NCBI GenBank assembly: GCA_030599705.1
Contig: JAUVNM010000047.1
Span: 1 to 9,096 of the forward strand
DNA length: 9,096 nt
Source: Gammaproteobacteria bacterium
Lineage (GTDB): Bacteria > Pseudomonadota > Gammaproteobacteria > UBA9214
Reading direction: 5' to 3'
Position numbers and translations under genes: made by a program. This document shows positions 1-4,576 of this stretch, piece after piece (position 1 is the stretch's first letter; each line of letters opens with the position of its first letter). The notes under the pieces were generated by a model. The model saw only the letters and a list, made by a program, of their open reading frames with translations, was not told the DNA's origin and ran no database searches.

Positions 1-159
1 GCCTTTTACCCATAGTTCAGACTCTGAATTAACATCTGGTTTATCTAAGAATAAATAACCAAGAAATGACATCGAGATGGCAATTCTCAAAATGCCTTGC
101 TCCTGCTCCGGGGTCCCTGCCCAGCCTAGCGAATGACAAAACTGACCCAATGCGTGCAT
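1..159 (-). CDS. Sensor histidine kinase N-terminus, RpfC-like (partial, runs off left edge)
   Basis: An open frame on the minus strand enters from the left edge with no stop in its visible codons. From the ATG at 159-157 it reads 53 residues: a short polar start, a charged segment (GTPEQEQG), then a hydrophobic stretch (ILRIAISMSFLGYLFL) followed by DKPD. This layout, a Glu-rich EQ-G-(I/L)LRI segment running straight into a first membrane helix ending in YL, is what I know from RpfC-type sensor kinases, which have five N-terminal membrane helices before the kinase core. The start at 159 is chosen because a perfect AGGAGG lies 4 nt upstream. The frame stays open to in-frame ATGs at 201 and 291, so a longer N-terminus is possible. 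The gene diverges from the ACP-KS operon. The kinase, receiver and Hpt domains, if present, are outside the window, so the assignment rests on about 25 residues; another membrane protein cannot be excluded. Confidence 0.5.
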   Translation of the reverse strand, partial: MHALGQFCHSLGWAGTPEQEQGILRIAISMSFLGYLFLDKPDVNSESELWVKG

Positions 160-163
160 TCGG

Positions 164-169
164 CCTCCT
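164..169 (-). promoter_or_regulatory. Strong ribosome binding site for the left-edge kinase gene
   Basis: The minus strand reads AGGAGG here, followed by a 4-nt spacer and ATG at 159-157. It is the best Shine-Dalgarno match near the gene and is the reason for choosing the start at 159. The upstream ATG at 201 has only AGGA with a 10-nt spacer, and the one at 291 has only a weak CTAGG. Confidence 0.5.
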
Positions 170-250
170 GTATTCGCATCATTTGTGTGATCAGCTAACA
201 TCGCGGAAGATTCCTGTCCCCGTGGTGTACTATTACGGCTAACAGGAAGG

Positions 251-268
251 TTGTCGGCCGGTTGGCAA
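251..268. promoter_or_regulatory. Imperfect 18-bp dyad, possible operator in the divergent intergenic region
   Basis: TTGTCGGCCGGTTGGCAA reads TTGCCAACCGGCCGACAA on the other strand. Twelve of 18 positions are symmetric, giving the pattern TTGNCNNCCGGNNGNCAA. It lies between the divergent kinase-like gene and the ACP operon and overlaps the candidate -35 box. The position and size suit a dimeric repressor or activator controlling one or both directions. No regulator gene is visible in the window to pair with it. Confidence 0.3.
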
Positions 269-279
269 GGGGCTTTAAT
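251..279 (+). promoter_or_regulatory. Candidate sigma-70 promoter of the ACP-KS operon
   Basis: TTGTCG (251-256) and TTTAAT (274-279) are separated by exactly 17 nt and match the consensus boxes at 4 of 6 and 5 of 6 positions. Transcription would start near 286, giving a leader of about 23 nt before the ACP start at 309. The -35 box is also the left arm of an imperfect dyad (251-268), so a regulator could occlude it. This is inferred from consensus only. Confidence 0.4.
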
Positions 280-308
280 CTTAAAAATCATATACCTAGG
301 GGTGTTGC

Positions 309-551
309 ATGGTTGAGGCAGTCGTTTTCGAGGTTATTGCAAGCCATATCAAGAGCCAGCCGGAAGCGATTACCCGGGAAATGCCGCTGGAGGCGCTGGG
401 GATCGATTCCCTGGGCGCGATTACGATTCTTTATGAACTGGAAGATCGTTACGACATTGAAATTCCCAACGAGGTGTTTGATTCACTCAACGTGGTGAAC
501 GATATCGTGGTCCAACTCGAACAGTTGCTGGCTAATAAAGCCTCGGGATGA
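309..551 (+). CDS. Acyl carrier protein, NodF-like
   Basis: An 80-residue acyl carrier protein that carries growing acyl chains on a phosphopantetheine arm in the cytoplasm. The attachment motif GIDSLG is at residues 31-36 with Ser34 as the modified residue, followed by the expected acidic helix (ELEDRYDIEIP, about 43-53) and a final amphipathic helix. Length matches the family (75-95). The start has AGGGG at 298-302 with a 6-nt spacer. Its stop overlaps the start of the ketosynthase in an ATGA, so the two are probably translationally coupled and form a dedicated ACP-KS pair. By recalled similarity (LGIDSLG, then LE-x-Y-x-I-x-I, then a Leu-Asn turn near residues 60-61) it looks more like rhizobial NodF than like housekeeping AcpP. 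That subfamily call is inference; that it is an ACP is clear. Confidence 0.93.
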   Translation: MVEAVVFEVIASHIKSQPEAITREMPLEALGIDSLGAITILYELEDRYDIEIPNEVFDSLNVVNDIVVQLEQLLANKASG

Positions 552-1762
552 GGCGGCAGGTCTTCATTACGGGGCTAGGCAGTATATGCGGGCTGGGCCG
601 AACAGTGCCCGACTACTGGGCTGCATTGACGGCGGGGCACTCAGCTATCAAGCCTTTAACAGGCATTGATCCCGATGTGAAGATCAGGGTCGGTGCTGCA
701 CTGACCGGGTTCCAGGCTGATCAGTATTTTGGTGCGAATGAACTTCCACTGCTGGACCGTTTTTCGCAATTTGCCGTTATTGCGGCGAGAGAGGCGTTGG
801 TCGATGCCGGACTGGAAAACAACACCCCGGTAACAAGTGAAGCAGCCGCAATTATCGGTACCGGCTGCGGCGGTAAACAAACCGATGAAGAGACCTACCT
901 GCAGCTCTACAAGCAGAGCCGTTCACGAGTACACCCGCTGACGATTCCCAAGGGCATGCCCAGTGCCGCAGCCAGCATGGTGAGTCAGCACCTGGGGATC
1001 AAGGGTCCGGTATTTTCGATTGCAAGCGCTTGTGCCTCCAGCGCTCACGCCGTTATCCAGGGGCGGATGATGATTCAGTCGGGACTGGTGGATGTGGCGC
1101 TGGTCGGTGGTACGGATGCTCCGTTTACTTATGGGTTGCTGAAAGCCTGGGAAGCGCTCCGCGTGGTCTCCAATGACACCTGCCGGCCGTTTTCGATAGA
1201 TCGCTCGGGTATGGTGCTGGGCGAAGGGGCGGCCATGCTGGTGCTGGAATCCGGGGAGCATGCCCGACAGCGCGGCGCCCGTACCTATGCCGAACTGGCA
1301 GGCTGTGGCATGTCTTCCGATGCCGGGCACATTACCCGGCCAGATGTTGACGGTATTTCAACGGCGCTAACCCGTGCGCTTGGGGATGCGGGCCTGAATG
1401 CGGATGCAGTGCAGTATATCAATGCACATGGAACCGGGACGATGGCCAACGATGTGGCCGAGACGGAGGCTGTACACCGTGTTTTTGGCGCCCATGCACA
1501 GTCGCTCATGGTGTCATCGACCAAGTCCATGCATGGACATGCGCTGGGTGCGGCCAGTGCCCTGGAACTCGTTGCCACGGTGCTGGCAATAGACAAGGGA
1601 CTAGTGCCGCCGACAGCCAATTTCACCGGGCCAGGAGAAGGTTGTGACCTGGATTATGTCCCTGGTACTGCACGCGAGCATGGCATTGAGGCCGCCTTGT
1701 CCAATGCATTTGCCTTTGGTGGACTGAATGCTGTCATTGCGCTCAGGGCCTGTGACAGCTGA
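548..1762 (+). CDS. Beta-ketoacyl-ACP synthase, FabF/NodE-like
   Basis: A 404-residue condensing enzyme that extends acyl-ACP with malonyl-ACP by decarboxylative Claisen condensation. The full Cys-His-His-Lys set is present: Cys162 in ACASSAHA, His294 in NAHGTGT, Lys326 and His331 in STKSMHGHALGA, plus the C-terminal NAFAFGG loop at 387-393. Length matches FabF (about 410) and NodE (about 400). Segments such as IPKGMPSAAAS, LLKAWEALRV, CRPFSIDRSGMVLGEGAAM and GMSSDAGHITRPD resemble NodE and secondary-metabolite KSs more than housekeeping FabF, as far as I recall them. The start codon overlaps the ACP stop. No acyltransferase, ketoreductase or dehydratase gene is visible, so reduction and dehydration would have to be borrowed from primary fatty acid synthesis, as NodFE does. 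Its 3' end meets the convergent CFAS-family gene with 7 nt between the stops. An active KS is near certain; the product is unknown. Confidence 0.93.
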   Translation: MRRQVFITGLGSICGLGRTVPDYWAALTAGHSAIKPLTGIDPDVKIRVGAALTGFQADQYFGANELPLLDRFSQFAVIAAREALVDAGLENNTPVTSEAAAIIGTGCGGKQTDEETYLQLYKQSRSRVHPLTIPKGMPSAAASMVSQHLGIKGPVFSIASACASSAHAVIQGRMMIQSGLVDVALVGGTDAPFTYGLLKAWEALRVVSNDTCRPFSIDRSGMVLGEGAAMLVLESGEHARQRGARTYAELAGCGMSSDAGHITRPDVDGISTALTRALGDAGLNADAVQYINAHGTGTMANDVAETEAVHRVFGAHAQSLMVSSTKSMHGHALGAASALELVATVLAIDKGLVPPTANFTGPGEGCDLDYVPGTAREHGIEAALSNAFAFGGLNAVIALRACDS

Positions 1763-1769
1763 CCGGTAA

Positions 1770-2840
1770 TCAACTGCGCAGTTTAAACAGGTAGTGGCTG
1801 TTCCCGTAGAAATTACCGTCCTGCGGTGCAAATACCGCCTTGCAGAGCGAGAAGTAGTTGTTCCAGTGAGCTATGGCGTCGGTGTCAAATACCGGGCCGT
1901 ATAAACCGGGAATATTGTTCCAGAAGCGGTGATGCCATTCATCCAAGGTGCGCCAGTAGTTCAGCCCGTTAACGAACCAGTGCCCTGCAAGATCGAAGTG
2001 TTCCGTGTGGCGGGCGAACTCGTCGTGTGGCCAGACGCGGCCGCCGGGGAAATACAGGCCAATTTTTGTTTTCGTCGGGTCGAGGAACTGTGGTATCGCT
2101 TGCATTGACGTAATGAAATGGTGAAAAGAAGTTCCATTAATTACCAGTATTTTTTTGGTTAAGGCATTTATCTCCCTCATGTTTGATGAGTGCTCCATGG
2201 TGCCTACTGAAAAAACCATGTCATAACTAAAAGCTCTAAGCGTATTCACTAGCTGCCTATTAAACATTCCGTAAATCAAATTAAATCTCCCACTGCCCAG
2301 CGGGTCATCCGGGTCCTGCATGCGCTGTCGCAGATAGGCAACCTGTACCTTGCTCGGGGTTATGCCGGTGATTTCAAGATTCGGGTAATGCTCCAGCAGG
2401 TAGGTTTCCAGTGATCCGAAGCCGCAGCCAATATTGAAGATACGCTCATGGCCTACTATTCCGGCGCGTTCGGTGATCAGTTCAAATTTTGCCTTCTGTG
2501 CCTGTTCCAGACTCGCTGTTGATGCGCGAATTTCGGATGGCGTGTCGCCATAGTAGGCCATGGAGTAGGCCTGGTAATGCTTGTCCAGAAAGCTTGCGAA
2601 GAACTCGGGTTTTTCGTCATAGTGGCTGTCCATCAGCGCTTCGGTTTCTTCCATGACGGGTCCTTCCGCAGTGGAAATACCCAGGTCCTCGAGTGATACC
2701 GGTTCTGCTTCCAGGCGCTGGTACTCTCTCTCGAAATATCGCGTCAACCGGCTTTCGTAGAGCGCGAGTTCCTCGCTGCCAGGACCGAAGATGCCGGCAT
2801 CGGCAAGCCGCTGCGTTGTTTGTGCCGTGGATGTGTTCAT
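1770..2840 (-). CDS. CFAS-family SAM-dependent acyl methyltransferase (divergent)
   Basis: A 356-residue protein of the cyclopropane-fatty-acyl-phospholipid synthase family, which uses S-adenosylmethionine to methylate or cyclopropanate C=C bonds in acyl chains. Landmarks in order: HYD at 73-75 and FLD at 84-86 (E. coli HYDLGNDLFSRMLD region), AYSMAYYGD at 91-99, LEQAQKAKFELI at 111-122, SAM motif I NIGCGFGS at 136-143, GITPSKVQ at 159-166, SVGTMEH at 211-217, YFPGG at 263-267, NYWRTLDEW at 294-302 and a C-terminal SLCKAVF. By alignment to remembered E. coli CFAS, Glu216, His241 and Tyr295 match bicarbonate ligands E239, H266 and Y317, and Cys333 matches C354. The fourth ligand, Cys139, is Met94 here, and the motif I Asp is Asn136. 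No clear Shine-Dalgarno precedes the ATG. Residues about 187-247 are encoded by an AT-rich patch. The substrate, phospholipid or ACP-bound, is unknown. Confidence 0.82.
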   Translation of the reverse strand: MNTSTAQTTQRLADAGIFGPGSEELALYESRLTRYFEREYQRLEAEPVSLEDLGISTAEGPVMEETEALMDSHYDEKPEFFASFLDKHYQAYSMAYYGDTPSEIRASTASLEQAQKAKFELITERAGIVGHERIFNIGCGFGSLETYLLEHYPNLEITGITPSKVQVAYLRQRMQDPDDPLGSGRFNLIYGMFNRQLVNTLRAFSYDMVFSVGTMEHSSNMREINALTKKILVINGTSFHHFITSMQAIPQFLDPTKTKIGLYFPGGRVWPHDEFARHTEHFDLAGHWFVNGLNYWRTLDEWHHRFWNNIPGLYGPVFDTDAIAHWNNYFSLCKAVFAPQDGNFYGNSHYLFKLRS

Positions 2841-2868
2841 CAGGGGGTCGGAATATTACATCTTGATG

Positions 2869-2879
2869 CGCAGAATTTA
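2869..2879 (-). repeat. TAAATTCTGCG element, copy 1 (upstream of CFAS-family gene)
   Basis: The minus strand carries TAAATTCTGCG about 29-39 nt upstream of the CFAS-family start. The same 11 bases recur on the same strand upstream of the HD-GYP gene at 4180-4190. The AT-rich TAAATT core could be part of a -10 region, but no convincing -35 box lies at the right distance in either copy. Function is not established. Confidence 0.3.
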
Positions 2880-2898
2880 CTACAGCCTGCAAGGCATC

Positions 2899-2922
2899 AC
2901 TGTGGCATGATGCTACCACAGT
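2899..2922. promoter_or_regulatory. Perfect 7-bp inverted repeat, possible operator
   Basis: ACTGTGG (2899-2905) and CCACAGT (2916-2922) form a perfect 7-bp inverted repeat around a 10-nt centre, in the 154-nt gap between the HD-GYP and CFAS-family genes. The symmetric arms and 24-bp span suit a dimeric DNA-binding protein, upstream of the CFAS-family gene. It could also form a hairpin behind the HD-GYP stop, but no T-run follows, so it is not a typical intrinsic terminator. I see nothing else recognisable in this gap apart from the repeated element at 2869-2879. Confidence 0.3.
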
Positions 2923-2994
2923 AACAGTATTTTCAGTACGTGGATTACAGGGTCCGGCTGCTTTGGGAGTTACTGGATACCCGGTGTATAACGC

Positions 2995-4053
2995 TTACTG
3001 GTTATTCGCCACCGCCATATCCGGCAGCATGTTCTGAATCTTCAGGATGACATCCAGCTGTTCCTTGAATGCGTTGAAGCAGTCCGGATCGAAATGGATG
3101 CCGCTTTGACTCTCCATGTACTCCAGCGCTGCCTGTACGGACCAGGCATTCTTGTACGGGCGTTCCGATACCAGGGCGTCATAGACATCGGCAACGGCTA
3201 CAATCCTGGCTTCGAGCGGTATCTCGTCGCCTTTCTTGCCGTAGGGATATCCCGAGCCGTCGAATTTTTCGTGGTGACCGAGCGCGATTATGGCCCCCAT
3301 CTGCAGGAACATGGACGGGCTGTCCTTGAGGATTTCGTGGCCGATCAGGGTGTGTTCCTTCATGATCTCGAATTCTTCCTTCGTTAGTTTCCCCGGTTTA
3401 AGGAGAATACTGTCCCGGATGCCTATTTTCCCGATGTCATGCATCGGGGCGGACATTTCAATGACATCGGCTTCCTTGCTGGAATAACCCAGTTCCTCTG
3501 CAATAATGCGTGAGTACTTGGCCATGCGGACCACATGGTTGCCGGTCTCTTCATCGCGATATTCGCCGGCCTTGGCAAGGCGCAGCAGGGTTTCACGTTC
3601 GCGCAGTCTGATTTCGCTGGTTGCTTCGGCCACCCGGCGTTCGAGCCAGTGAGAGCGGTCACGGATAATCTTGTACTGCTGGTGCTGGGTCAGCAGGTTG
3701 CGGCAGCGGGCGCGGCATTCATTGTGGTCTACCGGTTTCATCAGGAAGTCAGTCGCACCGGCCTCCAGCGCCTCATAGCGCACACTCCGGTCTTCAATCG
3801 ACGTAACCATGATAATGGGGATGTGCTCACAGGCGGGATTGCCACGAAATTTCCTGATGGCCTCGATACCGTTCATTTCCGGCATCTTGTAGTCAACCAG
3901 CAGCAGATCGACCGCGTTGCCTGCCATCCACTGCAGTCCTTCCAGCGGACTCTCGAACGACTGGACATCCAGGTCATCTTCGAGTGAATTCACCAGTTGC
4001 ACCAGGATCTGGCGACTGGTTAGCTGGTCATCAATAATTACGATTGTCGTCAT
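2995..4053 (-). CDS. RpfG-type response regulator, REC + HD-GYP cyclic-di-GMP phosphodiesterase
   Basis: A 352-residue cytoplasmic two-domain regulator. The N-terminal receiver domain (about 3-125) has the acidic pair Asp8-Asp9, phospho-acceptor Asp54 in VDYKMPEMNG, Thr84 and Lys106 in KPVD. A helical linker (about 125-160) leads to an HD-GYP domain (about 160-345) with GNHVVR (His173), MHDIGKIG (His205-Asp206), EHT (His234), HHEKFDGSGYP (261-270) and ADVYDAL (Asp289). All expected metal ligands and the GYP motif are intact, so it should hydrolyse cyclic-di-GMP under phosphorylation control. This is the architecture of Xanthomonas RpfG (about 378 residues), the partner of RpfC. No kinase is adjacent; the kinase-like gene at the left edge is the obvious candidate partner. 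The start is supported by GGGA 7 nt upstream of the ATG. RpfG-like architecture is clear, true orthology is not. Confidence 0.93.
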   Translation of the reverse strand: MTTIVIIDDQLTSRQILVQLVNSLEDDLDVQSFESPLEGLQWMAGNAVDLLLVDYKMPEMNGIEAIRKFRGNPACEHIPIIMVTSIEDRSVRYEALEAGATDFLMKPVDHNECRARCRNLLTQHQQYKIIRDRSHWLERRVAEATSEIRLRERETLLRLAKAGEYRDEETGNHVVRMAKYSRIIAEELGYSSKEADVIEMSAPMHDIGKIGIRDSILLKPGKLTKEEFEIMKEHTLIGHEILKDSPSMFLQMGAIIALGHHEKFDGSGYPYGKKGDEIPLEARIVAVADVYDALVSERPYKNAWSVQAALEYMESQSGIHFDPDCFNAFKEQLDVILKIQNMLPDMAVANNQ

Positions 4054-4179
4054 GTCATTTCCCGAAACCAGTACCGGAATGCCGGTTCGTGCTGGCCTGC
4101 TGTCAGTGCAGTCTGTGGCGATCCGGCCATGGGTGCCTTGTAACCTGCTGAATTAGAAAAATAATACTGACTTTCCTGT

Positions 4180-4190
4180 CGCAGAATTTA
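4180..4190 (-). repeat. TAAATTCTGCG element, copy 2 (upstream of HD-GYP gene)
   Basis: This is the second copy of the 11-base sequence, on the minus strand 127-137 nt upstream of the HD-GYP start, within TATAAATTCTGCG. The TATAAA just inside it could serve as a -10 box, although no good -35 box is spaced correctly. The rest of the 286-nt gap (4054-4339) holds the promoter-like sequence of the plus-strand gene at 4340 and nothing else I recognise. Confidence 0.3.
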
Positions 4191-4284
4191 TATCGGCAAT
4201 CAGCCCGGATTATTTAGAACGATCAGGGGCTTGAGGGTCATGGGCCAGCGGGTGTGTGGGCGGGCCGTGGTTGATCGGGCGCGC

Positions 4285-4312
4285 TTGCAGGGGGGTGCTT
4301 TGTCGGTAGAAT
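4285..4312 (+). promoter_or_regulatory. Candidate sigma-70 promoter of the DUF2970-type gene
   Basis: TTGCAG (4285-4290) and TAGAAT (4307-4312) are 16 nt apart. The -10 box matches at 5 of 6 positions and the -35 box at only 3 of 6. Transcription would begin near 4319, about 20 nt before the ATG at 4340. The surroundings are GC-rich, so the AT-containing -10 stands out. Confidence 0.4.
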
Positions 4313-4339
4313 ACCGGGTCGCCTCACCAGGACAGGAAC

Positions 4340-4576
4340 ATGACCGACCCGGACGATTCAAGGAAACTGCAAGCACCCTCGTTTCTCGGGGTGCTTGGCA
4401 GTGTGCTGGCAAGTATGTTTGGCGTGCAAAGCAACCGCAAGCGCAAGCAGGACTTCACGCACGGGAAACCATCGCAATATATCCTGGTGGGCCTGCTGGT
4501 GACCGGTGTATTTATACTGACGATATGGGGTGTGGTGCAGCTGGTAATGAAACTGGCAGCACCCGGACTAGAGTGA
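4340..4576 (+). CDS. DUF2970-type small membrane protein
   Basis: A 78-residue protein with a short polar N-terminus, a conserved-looking block SVLASMFGVQSNRKRKQDF (21-39), and one hydrophobic membrane helix at about 46-70 (from QYILVGLL to QLVMKL). The order, leucine-rich start, FGVQ-like turn, basic patch, DF, then a single C-terminal membrane helix, fits the proteobacterial family DUF2970, whose function is unknown to me. The basic patch before the helix suggests an N-in orientation in the inner membrane. The start is supported by AGGA at 4329-4332 with a 7-nt spacer, and a promoter-like sequence lies just upstream. Its last 9 nt overlap the 3' end of the convergent valS gene. Family assignment is from memory of the pattern, with no database search. 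Confidence 0.72.
   Translation: MTDPDDSRKLQAPSFLGVLGSVLASMFGVQSNRKRKQDFTHGKPSQYILVGLLVTGVFILTIWGVVQLVMKLAAPGLE

Noticed and set aside
201..291. Upstream starts at 201 or 291 for the left-edge kinase-like gene
   Set aside because: The frame is open, but the ribosome binding sites are weaker than AGGAGG at 164-169, and starting at 291 would leave almost no space for the divergent promoters. Kept only as alternatives.
262..498. Plus-strand ORF of 78 codons overlapping the ACP
   Set aside because: It is a frame shadow of the ACP gene, rich in Arg and Trp, while the ACP frame carries the full phosphopantetheine motif.
923..1330. Minus-strand ORF of 135 codons antisense to the ketosynthase
   Set aside because: It is a shadow of a catalytically complete KS.
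2923..2994. Intrinsic terminator behind the HD-GYP gene
   Set aside because: No GC-rich stem followed by a T-run on the minus strand could be found in the gap.
3535..3987. Plus-strand ORF of 150 codons antisense to the HD-GYP gene
   Set aside because: The opposite strand encodes an intact REC-HD-GYP protein, and the antisense translation has no recognisable features.
1..4053. An RpfF-type crotonase gene completing a classical DSF locus
   Set aside because: I looked for it on both strands and found no crotonase-like frame. It could lie beyond the left edge but cannot be claimed here.
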